64,000 bases of DNA from Devosia sp. 1566 (GTDB lineage: Bacteria > Pseudomonadota > Alphaproteobacteria > Rhizobiales > Devosiaceae), in contig NZ_CP034767.1 of NCBI RefSeq assembly GCF_004005995.1, forward strand, positions 1,860,001 to 1,924,000. Reading direction: 5' to 3'. Below, in pieces: positions 26,224 through 34,676 of the stretch. The notes under the pieces were generated by a model. It was not told the origin of the DNA, made no database searches, and saw only the letters and a list, made by a program, of their open reading frames with translations. Within the stretch, counting starts at the first letter, position 1, and each line of letters begins with the position of its first letter. The translations under genes and the position numbers were made by a program.

Positions 26224-27212
26224 CACTTGCCTCCGTAACGAATGCGCGGATCGATCAGCGCCAGGAGAATGTCGGAGATCACCGTGCCGACCACCGTCAG
26301 CACGCTGAGCAGGAGGATGATCGCGCCGGCCAGATACATGTCCTGCGTGGTTAGCGAGCGCAGCAGCATCGGGCCCGCGGTAGGCAGGTTCAGCACCACG
26401 GACACGATCACCGAGCCAGATACCAGCGCTGGCAGCAGCCAGCCGATGGTGGAGACCAGCGGGTTAAGCGCCAGCCGCACCGGATATTTGAGGATGACCT
26501 TCCATTCCGGCAGGCCCTTGGCCCGCGCCGTCACCACGTATGGTTTTTTCAGCTCATCGAGCAGGTTGGCGCGCAGGATGCGGATCAGCTCGGCCGTGCC
26601 GGCCGTCGCCAGCACCAGGATGGGCGCCCAGGCATGGCTTAAAAAGTCCCAGATGCGCGGCAGGCTCCAGCGGGCATTCTCAAATTCGGGCGAGAACAGT
26701 CCGCCCATCGTGGTGCCGAACCAGATGTAGGCGAGATACATCAGGATCAGCGCAAAGAAGAAATTGGGAATGGCGAGGCCGATAAATCCGGCAACGGTCG
26801 CCAGGTAATCGCCCAGCGAATATTTGCGCACTGCCGCATAGATGCCGATCGGCAGCGCGATCAGCCACATGACGACGACGGCCATGCCTTCGACCAGTAC
26901 TGAATTGCCGAGACGGCCCCAGATCAATTCCCAGACCGGACGCTTCCATTCGAAGCTATGGCCAAAATCACCCTGGACGATGCCGGTGATCCATTTCCAG
27001 TATTGGACATAAAATGGTTCGCCGAGCCCATATTGGCGGCGCAGGTTTTCGATGACGCGCGGATCGACCTGGTCACCGGTCGAGGCGAGCTGGGCGATAT
27101 AGCTCGTCAGGTAATCGCCAGGCGGCAATTGGATGATGGCGAAGGCCACGATGGACACCGCCACCAGCGTCAAAAGCATGGCGATAAGACGCCTGATGAT
27201 GAAGCCAATCAT
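26223..27212 (-). CDS. ABC transporter permease, DppB/OppB type
   Basis: 329 residues with six predicted membrane segments. The N-terminal GFIIRRLIAMLLTLVAVSIV is the typical DppB TM1, and the EAA loop is visible as YVVTARAKGLPEWKVILKYP. It forms the membrane channel with the DppC-type subunit encoded downstream. Confidence 0.93.
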   Translation of the reverse strand: MIGFIIRRLIAMLLTLVAVSIVAFAIIQLPPGDYLTSYIAQLASTGDQVDPRVIENLRRQYGLGEPFYVQYWKWITGIVQGDFGHSFEWKRPVWELIWGRLGNSVLVEGMAVVVMWLIALPIGIYAAVRKYSLGDYLATVAGFIGLAIPNFFFALILMYLAYIWFGTTMGGLFSPEFENARWSLPRIWDFLSHAWAPILVLATAGTAELIRILRANLLDELKKPYVVTARAKGLPEWKVILKYPVRLALNPLVSTIGWLLPALVSGSVIVSVVLNLPTAGPMLLRSLTTQDMYLAGAIILLLSVLTVVGTVISDILLALIDPRIRYGGK

Positions 27213-27241
27213 GAGTGCTGCCTGTTGCGCGAGGGATCAGG

Positions 27242-27276
27242 TTCCCCTCGCGGCTGGGGTAGTGCCGCGAGGGGAA
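27242..27276 (-). promoter_or_regulatory. Intercistronic stem-loop between binding-protein and permease genes
   Basis: A perfect 13-base inverted repeat (TTCCCCTCGCGGC / GCCGCGAGGGGAA) with a 9-base loop lies in the 147-base gap after the binding-protein gene. No T-run follows, so it is less likely a full terminator. Such hairpins after binding-protein genes typically stabilise the upstream mRNA or attenuate transcription so that the binding protein exceeds the membrane subunits. Confidence 0.75.
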
Positions 27277-27359
27277 GGAAGCGGGTGGGAGGTCGTGCCC
27301 GCTTGTTGTGGTGGTCGCCGTTCCGAACCGGAAAATGGCGGCCACTTCTCTTGGAAGGC

Positions 27360-29267
27360 TTATTCGAAGTACCAGACCACGGGGTCCATCGGCGCCGGGG
27401 TCGGGAAGAGCCAGGCGTTGAACATCGTGTCAGGCACGTTCTTGAGGTTGTTGCGAACGATCGAGTAGCTGTTGGGCATCAAGCTCACGCCAATCACCGG
27501 GAATTGCTCCTTGGTGATCGCCAGCACCTGGTTGAACAGGTCGGCGCGCTTTTCCGGATCGGCTTCGGCACGGACCTGGTTGTAGAGGTCCATCTGCTCC
27601 TTGGCCCAATCGGCCGGCTCTTCGGCGATTTCAGGACGCGTGCCGTTGAACCACTGTGCCCAGCGATAGGCCCAGACCGATTCATCGGAGAACGGGAAGT
27701 AGTAGCGCGGCTCCTGCAGCGCCTCGATGCCACCGTCGCCCGCCCATATCTGGGCGTCGAACTCACCGGCCGGACGCTTTTCGTAGAACAGCGTGCGGTC
27801 GATATTGTTGAGTTCGAGATCGATGCCGAAAGCTTCAAGCTGCAGCTGCATGATTTCGAGCATGTCGATCCATTCGGGGCGCAGCGCCGAAATCACGTCG
27901 ACCGTGATCTTGGCCGGAGTGCCATCGCTCAAGAGATAGATGCCGTCGCCATTACGCTCGGTGAGACCCGCGGCCTCGAAATGCTGGGCGGCGAGATCGG
28001 GATCGAACTCGGTATATTGCTTGGCCAGTTCCTCGTCATAGAACTGCGATTCCGGGCGTGGCGCGACCTGGAAGGGTTCGCCCTGGCCGGTAAACACCAC
28101 ATCGATGATTTCCTGGCGATCGATGGCGTGGGAAATGCCGACGCGGAAGTCCTTGGAGTTGAAGAGTTCGTTCTTGACCGGATCGAGATGGTTGAGATTG
28201 AGCTGCAGCACCAGCGTGTTGGACGCTGAAGGGATCACTTCGCCCAGGTGGTAACCGCCCGCTTCCTGTCCATCAAAGAACAGGGGCTTGCTCACATTGG
28301 TGGCGATGTGGCGTTCCTGGAAGTCGATTTCGCCATTGAGCGCAGCAAGTGTCAGTTCTTCAACACCACCCTGGCTCACGCGCATATCGAGATTGTCGAT
28401 ATAGGGAAGCTGGTTGCCCTCGGCGTCGGTCTTCCAGAAGTATGGGTTGCGGGTCCAGGTGACGCGCTGGGCATTGGCCGAGAGCGGCGTCTCGATCACC
28501 CAGCCATAGATGGTGGGAAGGTCAGCATTGGAGAAGCGGATGGTTTCCCAGCCCCAGGCGCAACGATCCTGCAGGTAAAGCGCCCAGCCGTCGAAGCCGG
28601 CAGAAGTCGCGTCAGCATCGGCGTTTTCGTTGTAGGTGGGGTGGAACTGGCTGCAATAGGCTTTCTGCAGCGAAGTGATGTGGATGCCGTCGGTCGAGGC
28701 GAGGGTCTCAAGGAACATGCCGTTCGGCTTTTCGAACGTGAACTTGAAGTTCAGATCGTCGATGACGGTCAGCGTCATCGGATTATTCTGGTTGTCGATC
28801 CAGCTATTGGCCGCGTAATCGGGGTCCTGGTACATTTCGACGGTGAAGGCGATATCTTCGGTCGTGTACGGCGTGCCATCGGACCACTTCACGCCGTCGC
28901 GCAGCGTGAAGGTATATTCGGTGGCGTCGTCACTGGCTTCCCAGCTTTCCGCCAGGTTGGGGAGCACGGTCTTCCATTCGTGGTCGTAGCGAACAAGGCC
29001 TTCATAGGCCACGGTCTTGACGATCAGGCCGTTGTCACCGCCGCCATTGAGGCCCATGCGCCAGGTGCCGCCATACTTGCCGACACTGTCGCCCTCGACC
29101 ACCAGCGGATTGGATGGCAGGCGCTCTCCTACCGCCGGCAGCTCGCCGCTTTCCACCATCGCGTCAAGCACTGGCGATTGTTGCTGCGCCAATGCCGGCG
29201 CGGCCCCAACCATCAAGGCCGCCAGCGCTACTGCGCCGGTCAGGCCACCCATTCGGTCTATCCTCAT
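27360..29267 (-). CDS. ABC transporter substrate-binding protein, family 5
   Basis: 635 residues from the ATG at 29267, preceded by GGAGG; a GTG lies one codon upstream. The signal peptide (GLTGAVALAALMVGAAPALA) is followed by a long SBP_bac_5 fold: LAESWEASDDATEYTFTLR, DGVKWSDGTPYTTEDIAF, RVGISHAIDRQEII and DLFNQVLAI. Length over 600 fits the subgroup that binds oligosaccharides or uronides rather than dipeptides. It is followed by a stem-loop and the permease genes. Confidence 0.92.
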   Translation of the reverse strand: MRIDRMGGLTGAVALAALMVGAAPALAQQQSPVLDAMVESGELPAVGERLPSNPLVVEGDSVGKYGGTWRMGLNGGGDNGLIVKTVAYEGLVRYDHEWKTVLPNLAESWEASDDATEYTFTLRDGVKWSDGTPYTTEDIAFTVEMYQDPDYAANSWIDNQNNPMTLTVIDDLNFKFTFEKPNGMFLETLASTDGIHITSLQKAYCSQFHPTYNENADADATSAGFDGWALYLQDRCAWGWETIRFSNADLPTIYGWVIETPLSANAQRVTWTRNPYFWKTDAEGNQLPYIDNLDMRVSQGGVEELTLAALNGEIDFQERHIATNVSKPLFFDGQEAGGYHLGEVIPSASNTLVLQLNLNHLDPVKNELFNSKDFRVGISHAIDRQEIIDVVFTGQGEPFQVAPRPESQFYDEELAKQYTEFDPDLAAQHFEAAGLTERNGDGIYLLSDGTPAKITVDVISALRPEWIDMLEIMQLQLEAFGIDLELNNIDRTLFYEKRPAGEFDAQIWAGDGGIEALQEPRYYFPFSDESVWAYRWAQWFNGTRPEIAEEPADWAKEQMDLYNQVRAEADPEKRADLFNQVLAITKEQFPVIGVSLMPNSYSIVRNNLKNVPDTMFNAWLFPTPAPMDPVVWYFE

Positions 29268-29374
29268 CACGTCCTCCCTTGTCCGGGCTTTGCGCCCGGG
29301 GTTTCCATTGGCATCCGGCTGTTCCTCAAAGCCGGCGCCGCGCTTAGACTTGCCGCCTGGGCAAGACCCTCCGC

Positions 29375-31195
29375 TCAGCCGAGCGGCGAGATGCAGAGCG
29401 CGATCCGTCCTTCCCGGGCTTTTTGCCTTGGGGTGAACACCACGCGAATAAGATCGACGGCGGGTTGATATTGCTTCTCCACGCCCTCATGCCGGTTGAG
29501 CGAGACGTCGAGTGCGGCCGCGTCATAGTCCACGCGCAGGCCTGACTTGGCGTCTCCGATGCGAACCACGCCATTGTCCGCTTCCGCCGCGAGCGGGGTG
29601 ACCAGCACCGACTGGAATTCCCCTTCTCCTACCGAAAACTGGAATAGGTCTTCGAGCAGCACCCGCCCACCCTTGGTCTGCCGATCGAGGGTCAGGCTGC
29701 GGCGCAGCAATGCAAGACCTGCCGGTGCCGGATAGGCAGCGGTCAGGTCGAGCTCCAGCCGGTCGGCCTCAGACGTGTGAGAATGGTGCTGCACTTCAGC
29801 GGCATGCTCGCGCCCCTCCCGCTGCTCGAACCCGTTGACCACCGGCACCGAATGCCCGCGCGAAGAGGCCATCAGGTTGTCGTATCGATCCGGCCCGAAA
29901 TAGGCCTTCGAGTAGCGACCGCGGCCAGGATCGGTCAGGACAACCTTGCCGCCCGAAACCACCATGAATGAGCCAAGATCGTTCTGGTTGTGCATCTCGT
30001 CATTGTGGCCGCCCTTGGCCGCCACACGGATTGAATTGGCGTCGGACGGATCGAGGCGGCTGATCATCCAGCCCATCTCGTCGTACCAGTCGTGCGGACC
30101 AAGCTGCGCCGGCGCCGCCTCTTGCAATGGCCACGCAAACTGGCGCAGTGGCCATGCAAACTGGTTGAACACCGAGACGGCAAAGTCATTGCGCATCCCG
30201 AGCCCCAGCAGTTCCGGCAGGTCCATATGCCTTGCCAGCAGCGTCAGCAGGCCCGGATGAAAGCTCGGATTGCTGTCGGAATCGGAAAAACTGACCCAGG
30301 TGCCCGGTGCCAGCATGGTGCGAACCGGAAACTGCGCGATGGAGCACAGAACGTCCCCTTCAAGCAGGTCGATCTTGCCGCCACTGCGTTCGAATAGCAA
30401 ATGCGCCAGCACGGCATAATTGCCAAAACCGTAGGTCCAGTAATCGGGACCCTCGGAAGAGCCGCCTTCGGCGTCAAAAGTTTCGAGATAATCGGCAAGG
30501 CTATGGATGCCGCGCGTCACGATCTCGGCCAACCGGCCGGTATCGCTCTCAAGATAAAGCGCCGCGCCTACAGCTCCGGCGACGCAGACCGCCGTCCAGT
30601 TGTTGACCTGCTTGGCCGGCGTCGTATGCAGCCACCAATGATCGTTGCGATCAAGAAACGGCCCCACGACACGGCGTTCGACTTCGGCCCGCAACCGCGC
30701 GCGAAGGTTGACCGAAAGCCGCTCGCCGATCAGATAGTCCATCTCGGCCAGATCCAGCGCCGTCATCGCGGCTGCCAGATCCACCGTGGGACGGTCAGGA
30801 TGGTCGAGCTCTCGGGCATGGGCCGGCCAGGCCCAATTGGTTTCCTCGAGCCGCGCCCAGGCGATCTCCTCTAGCGCAGGCAGGAAGCGCCCCTCGCCTG
30901 CCAGCCATTCGGCAAGGGTCAGCCGATAAAGCATCGACCGTCGTGCGCGCTGTGCATCTTCATAGCCTTCGCGACGGCCGGTCTCGCGGAACTCGGCATA
31001 AAGCCGCGCAGGCAAAGGCGGCATCGCCGTTTCGGCGTCACGCTGGGCATCTCCGATTAGGTCGGCGACCACCCCATCGCCAAGACGCGCCCTGAGCGCG
31101 TCGAGCTTGGACCCGTTTCGGGGAAACGGCAGGAAGTCAGGCGCGCTTTCGAGCACCATCCTCACATGCTTGACGTTCCACCCTCGCAACTCCAC
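29375..31195 (-). CDS. Heparinase II/III-family polysaccharide lyase
   Basis: 606 residues with the two-part layout of the family: an alpha/alpha toroid (YRLTLAEWLAGEGRFLPALE; NNWTAVCVAGAVGAALYL; GSSEGPDYWTYGFGNYAVLA) and a C-terminal beta-sandwich (GGHNDEMHNQNDLGSFMVVS, GKVVLTDPGRGRYSKAYF). The Asn in NNW, Tyr in GPDYWTYG and His in GGHNDEMHNQ are positions used for catalysis in related lyases. The start is GTG with GGAGGAAACGG upstream. There is no signal peptide, so it acts in the cytoplasm on imported uronate oligosaccharides. An in-frame 21-base tandem duplication (30125-30166) repeats QFAWPL(R/Q) in the toroid. First gene of the operon after the LacI operator-like region. Confidence 0.85.
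   Translation of the reverse strand: MELRGWNVKHVRMVLESAPDFLPFPRNGSKLDALRARLGDGVVADLIGDAQRDAETAMPPLPARLYAEFRETGRREGYEDAQRARRSMLYRLTLAEWLAGEGRFLPALEEIAWARLEETNWAWPAHARELDHPDRPTVDLAAAMTALDLAEMDYLIGERLSVNLRARLRAEVERRVVGPFLDRNDHWWLHTTPAKQVNNWTAVCVAGAVGAALYLESDTGRLAEIVTRGIHSLADYLETFDAEGGSSEGPDYWTYGFGNYAVLAHLLFERSGGKIDLLEGDVLCSIAQFPVRTMLAPGTWVSFSDSDSNPSFHPGLLTLLARHMDLPELLGLGMRNDFAVSVFNQFAWPLRQFAWPLQEAAPAQLGPHDWYDEMGWMISRLDPSDANSIRVAAKGGHNDEMHNQNDLGSFMVVSGGKVVLTDPGRGRYSKAYFGPDRYDNLMASSRGHSVPVVNGFEQREGREHAAEVQHHSHTSEADRLELDLTAAYPAPAGLALLRRSLTLDRQTKGGRVLLEDLFQFSVGEGEFQSVLVTPLAAEADNGVVRIGDAKSGLRVDYDAAALDVSLNRHEGVEKQYQPAVDLIRVVFTPRQKAREGRIALCISPLG
30125..30166 (-). repeat. In-frame tandem 21-base duplication within the lyase gene
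   Basis: Two adjacent 21-base units differ at only a few bases and encode the repeat QFAWPL-R-QFAWPL-Q. The unit adds seven residues without breaking the frame. Confidence 0.7.
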
Positions 31196-31289
31196 CCGTT
31201 TCCTCCTTGCGGCGCTCTCAACGTTAGCAGTCTGCTAACCGATCGCTTTCTGACGCTATTCCGCAGACACAAAACTACACACGCTTTTC

Positions 31290-31348
31290 ACGCAAATTCA
31301 AGAAATTTGCGTACTTCATGCAAATTACGCAAGTTTTCGGAATTTGCG
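31290..31348. promoter_or_regulatory. Cluster of CGCAAA/TTTGCG half-sites upstream of the lyase operon
   Basis: A 9-base perfect inverted repeat (ACGCAAATT at 31290-31298, AATTTGCGT at 31304-31312) is followed by further half-sites (GCAAA at 31320, ACGCAA at 31327-31332, TTTGCG at 31343-31348). The same half-site pair forms a tight palindrome at 32465-32477 before the lacI gene. This lies 95-155 bases upstream of the lyase start, as expected for the operator and promoter of the operon. Confidence 0.65.
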
Positions 31349-31437
31349 TTGTCGGGACAAGGTCATAGTTGCTTCTGACCACAGGAAATATGAGGCTTTT
31401 CAATACGGTGCGGCAAAAAAGATTTGCTCAACCGCGG

Positions 31438-32445
31438 CTAAATCAGGGGATGGACTGTCTCACCCTCGACCAGCGACACGCCAGTTTCCAACTGCTGGAC
31501 CGCTTGCTCACCTTGCATCTGGCTGGCGAGCAGCCGCACCACGCCACGGCCTATGGCCTCACGATCGACGCGAATGGTGCTCAGCCGCGGACTGGCCATG
31601 GTGGCAATCGGCAGATCGTCAAAACCGATCAGCGAGAAGTTCTCGGGCATGGGCGAATCCTGGCCAAGGAGCGCATCCACCATGGTGACAGCGACGCTGT
31701 CGTTCCAGCAAAACACCGCTGTCGCATCGTACTTTTTCTCGAGCAGGCCCGAGAGCAATTCGCGGCTCGAATGCTCGTTAGAAATGACCAGAATGCCCTC
31801 GGCATCCGGATGGTCCGCGATTGCGGCCTCGAAGCCGCGACGACGCTGCCTTATGGTCGGACGGTGGTGATAGGTGTAGTGCAGGATCTTGCGATGGCCA
31901 TGATCCAGCAAATGCTTGGTCGCCATATAAGCACCGTAGAAATTGGCCGGCGAGACTGAGCTGAAGCGCATCAGCGGGTCGCTGCCATTGGCCAGGACGA
32001 TCGCAATTCCGGTGTCCATCGACCATTCGACCATCTCGTCGTCGGGATCGATGCCGGCCAGCACGACCGCATTGGCACCAGACTTGGCCACCTGCTTCTT
32101 GACGAAATCGAGGGTGACCATGTCCTCTTGCACGAGCCGGACATCGATGGCGATGCCTGACTCCGCCGACTGGCTGCGCATGCCCTCGACGATCCCGTGG
32201 TAAAAGCTTGCTAGGTTGCCGATGGCGCTGTTGAGGGGCACAAGTGCCAGCGCCCGCTTGTCGAGCTTGCTCCTGTCAACGGGGTGCTTGCTCTTGTATC
32301 CTAGGCTGCGCGCTACCCGCTGCACATCCCGGCGCACCGCATCGCTGATGCCAGTTTCATTAGCCAGCGCCCGCGACACTGTTGAAACCGATACCCCTAA
32401 CTGTTCCGCAATGTCGGCTTGACCAGCCCGCCGTATAAGCGCCAT
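31438..32445 (-). CDS. LacI-family transcriptional regulator
   Basis: 335 residues from the ATG at 32445, with GGAGAGAG upstream. The HTH with hinge helix is at the N-terminus (QADIAEQLGVSVSTVSRALA ... VQRVARSLGY) and is followed by a periplasmic-binding-protein-like sugar domain (LALVPLNSAIGNLASFYHGI; SLIGFDDLPIATMASPRLST; VRLLASQM). It is encoded directly upstream of, and codirectional with, the saccharide operon, and palindromic half-sites precede both. It probably represses the operon and itself until an oligosaccharide or keto sugar acid binds. Confidence 0.9.
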   Translation of the reverse strand: MALIRRAGQADIAEQLGVSVSTVSRALANETGISDAVRRDVQRVARSLGYKSKHPVDRSKLDKRALALVPLNSAIGNLASFYHGIVEGMRSQSAESGIAIDVRLVQEDMVTLDFVKKQVAKSGANAVVLAGIDPDDEMVEWSMDTGIAIVLANGSDPLMRFSSVSPANFYGAYMATKHLLDHGHRKILHYTYHHRPTIRQRRRGFEAAIADHPDAEGILVISNEHSSRELLSGLLEKKYDATAVFCWNDSVAVTMVDALLGQDSPMPENFSLIGFDDLPIATMASPRLSTIRVDREAIGRGVVRLLASQMQGEQAVQQLETGVSLVEGETVHPLI

Positions 32446-32464
32446 CGCAGCTCTCTCCACCTCG

Positions 32465-32477
32465 CGCAAAATTTGCG
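32465..32477. promoter_or_regulatory. LacI-type operator upstream of the lacI gene
   Basis: CGCAAA and TTTGCG arms flank one central base, 20 bases upstream of the lacI ATG. Compact palindromes of this kind are typical LacI-family sites, and the same half-sites recur before the lyase gene. Suggests autoregulation. Confidence 0.6.
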
Positions 32478-32832
32478 TTTATTGAGAGAAGCAGGTGTCT
32501 ACTATAAAATCAACCGTGACTTCACTAAACCTCGAATCCGAATGAGGAAAAGCGCCTTCTGAGTTCTTCTGGACTAAGAAAGCGGACTGGAGATGGACTT
32601 TACGCCATGAGGTTGCAGTGCGCCTTGACGAATTTTAAGGGACACTCAGGAGGGGCTGACGGGCGAGGGCACGCCGGGCCTAGGAGACCCTTGGACGTCT
32701 TGAGCGTCAGCTTTCAGGCCCGGGCACTGCAAGTTCCTACGACCGAAATGGGGTCGATTGCTGCCGGGCGGCAACGCGCCCCTGCCCTGCCCTGCCTCCG
32801 TCCAACCATCCATCTGATCAGGGTCGAAGCGA
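32478..32832. other. Gap with promoter of lacI and a dispersed motif, no gene seen
   Basis: No open frame with family features is found. The right part contains a short direct repetition of CCCTG (about 32779-32795) and the dispersed motif at 32743-32770. Confidence 0.5.
32743..32770 (+). repeat. Dispersed motif copy 3
   Basis: Reads CCGAAATGGGGTCGATTGC then TGCCGGGCGGC. Shares CCGAAAYGGGGTCG with the copy at 53500 and GAA(A/T)GGGGTCG with those at 39388 and 52753. Confidence 0.5.
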
Positions 32833-33525
32833 TCACAGCGGCCCTTCGATCAGCGGTGCTGGATCGCCCTTCCAAATCATGCGGTAGACGGCGCCCTGGC
32901 GAACGGACTGAACGGCAGCCGGCCGCAAGGCGACAATGCAAGTGCCGCCCGGGTGTCGTACGGATGGGTAGATGATGCCGTTGAGGCCAGTGACCCGGGC
33001 GCGCTCCGCGATGGCGTTGCCGACCGGGTAGGCCCTCGCCGTGTCCGGATCGAGCGCAGGATGGTCGGGTACCTGCCTAAGGTCGAGGAACTCGCCGGCA
33101 AGGCTACAAAACATCTCCGCGTACTCCACCGTGGCGTGGTAGTCCCCCGCATCTGCCAGCATGTTGGTCAGGTGATATCCGACTTCGCTGATGCAGGTGG
33201 CGACATCCAGAGCGGCATACCAGGCACCCCGGTCGGCGCCATTGAAGCGGTTCGGCTGCTGCGGCTTGGCATAGGCAAACGAAGCGTTGATGAAGTGCGC
33301 GTGTGGGACATCGTAGACGAGCTCGTTGGCGGCGAGCCCCGCAATGCCGCGATCCTGCGCCATTAAGCGACTGCTCGTCGCGTCTTCGATCTCAGCCAGC
33401 GCGGCGAGATCATCCTCGTTATCGACCAGGGGCCTTAACACCGCCGCACGCAGCCGCGCCGTCGTTACCAGTCGAACCGTCCTCGGAAAGGCTTCGGTGA
33501 CAACCGGCACACCGTCGATCGACAA
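32833..33525 (-). CDS. RES-domain toxin (NAD+-degrading type)
   Basis: 230 residues with the RES fold: NRFNGADRGAWYAALDVATC followed by ISEVGYH contains the conserved Arg, Tyr and Glu of the NAD-binding pocket, and GLNGIIYPSVRHPGG the conserved Ser region. RES toxins degrade NAD+ by phosphorolysis or hydrolysis and are neutralised by a Xre-type antitoxin, which is encoded immediately upstream. The frame begins with TTG directly after the antitoxin TGA, with no separate ribosome site, so translation must be coupled. The length of 230 is normal when the N-terminal extension is included. Confidence 0.88.
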   Translation of the reverse strand: MSIDGVPVVTEAFPRTVRLVTTARLRAAVLRPLVDNEDDLAALAEIEDATSSRLMAQDRGIAGLAANELVYDVPHAHFINASFAYAKPQQPNRFNGADRGAWYAALDVATCISEVGYHLTNMLADAGDYHATVEYAEMFCSLAGEFLDLRQVPDHPALDPDTARAYPVGNAIAERARVTGLNGIIYPSVRHPGGTCIVALRPAAVQSVRQGAVYRMIWKGDPAPLIEGPL

Positions 33526-33954
33526 TCACAGGCCCCCGCGGACGGCGTCCACATAGCGGCGCACCGCGAGCATTTGCGGAATGCCGCCCTTGAGCATGGA
33601 GTCGATTGGGCTCATCCCGGCAAACAGCGGTGCCTTGTTGACCAACCAGGGCCAGCGGTCGGCCATATCATCGGCGAACAGCAGATGGAGCCCCTTGTAG
33701 ATGCCGACCAGGGCGGAGATGCGCGTGAGTTGATCCTGGCTGAGGGTCTTGTCCTTTCCCTCCTGCTTCATGCGCTCCCAAGTGCTCGTGGACACATCGA
33801 GCAGCGCCGCCGCCTGTTCACCCTTGAGACCCCACTCTTGGACGAGACGCTTGTAGGCTTTCAGGGCGACCTTTGAGAGCCGTACGCGGTCACTCTCGGC
33901 CGAGAAGTCCTGCCGGTTGGGCATTGTCGGCATTAGAATATCGATCTGCAACAC
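33526..33954 (-). CDS. Xre/MbcA/ParS-type antitoxin of the RES toxin
   Basis: 142 residues from a GTG at 33954, which is chosen because GGGAGGT lies 5-11 bases before it. Helical Xre-like part (LSKVALKAYKRLVQEWGLKG, EQAAALLDVSTSTWERM) and the C-terminal toxin-binding domain (ALVGIYKGLHLLF, KAPLFAGMSPIDSMLKGG, LAVRRYVDAVRGG) follow the DUF2384/MbcA pattern. It acts as antitoxin and likely autorepressor of the pair. Confidence 0.88.
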   Translation of the reverse strand: MLQIDILMPTMPNRQDFSAESDRVRLSKVALKAYKRLVQEWGLKGEQAAALLDVSTSTWERMKQEGKDKTLSQDQLTRISALVGIYKGLHLLFADDMADRWPWLVNKAPLFAGMSPIDSMLKGGIPQMLAVRRYVDAVRGGL

Positions 33955-34049
33955 CGTTACCTCCCTCATATGATAAGCAATGCATACCCATATGACGGCG
34001 ATTTGTCCACAGATCAAGCTCTGGGCTTGCCATCACCTGCGGGGAAACC

Positions 34050-34212
34050 CCGTTCTGTTGATTGCCGCCAAGATCTGACCCGCTAAGGGCAGAAGTTTCG
34101 CTGAGAATTGACCCATGTTTTGATCGTTTCCCCGGCTGTTGGTCGGGGGACACAGGAGTGATCGACATGGCGTTATCGAGCGTAATCAAGGCGCTGGCAT
34201 TTCCGTGAGGGG
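34050..34212 (+). mobile_element. Possible left-end remnant of an insertion sequence
   Basis: The stretch has repeated CTGACCCG/TTGACCCA blocks, a GC-rich inverted sequence (CCCCGGCTGTTGGTCGGGG), a ribosome site AGGAG and an ATG at 34170 that opens only MALSSVIKALAFP before a stop. This layout looks like the end of an insertion sequence with the first codons of its transposase, perhaps IS21-like. It abuts the truncated Crp/Fnr gene. Identity is a guess without a search. Confidence 0.3.
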
Positions 34213-34671
34213 GTGCCGATCCGAGCTCAGCCCCCCACCATCTTCATGCAGGTTGCCGGAACCGGGCACCGCATCACCTGCGAACACCCATTGCCTGTGC
34301 TGGCGGAGCGTCCCGCAGTCCGCGATTTGCTGCTGCGCTTTGTGCATGTCATGTACACCCAGGCGGCCTACAGCGCCTTGACCAACGCAGTCCATCATCT
34401 TGATCAACGCCTCGCCCGCTGGCTGCTGATGTGCCACGATCGGTCAACTGGCGACGAGATGCCGCTCACGCATGAATGGCTGTCCTTGATGCTGGGGGTT
34501 CGTCGTCCGAGCGTTACGACGGCCCTGCATGAGCTTGAAGGCAAACACCTCATCGGCATGGATCGCGGCTACATCACGGTCCGTCGTCGCGAAGCGCTGG
34601 AGGAGTTTGCAGCCGACGCCTATGGCCGACCCGAGCAGGAATATCGTCGGCTGGTCGGGCCGATGCGATAG
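34213..34671 (+). pseudogene. Crp/Fnr-family regulator lacking its cNMP-binding domain
   Basis: Homology starts at FMQVAGTGHRI and continues through the dimer helix (RDLLLRFVHVMYTQAAYSAL) to the C-terminal HTH (PLTHEWLSLMLGVRRPSVTT, ALHELEG) and end EYRRLVG. The normal protein has about 90 more N-terminal residues forming the cyclic-nucleotide-like sensor domain, absent here. The truncation point coincides with the end of the possible IS remnant, so an insertion event is a likely cause. If the ATG at 34246 were used, a DNA-binding fragment could still be made. Confidence 0.75.
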
Positions 34672-34676
34672 CGCTT

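Noticed and set aside
26958..29468. Two long plus-strand frames (423 and 406 codons)
   Set aside because: They are antisense to the permease and binding-protein genes, whose signal peptide, motifs and operon spacing are clear.
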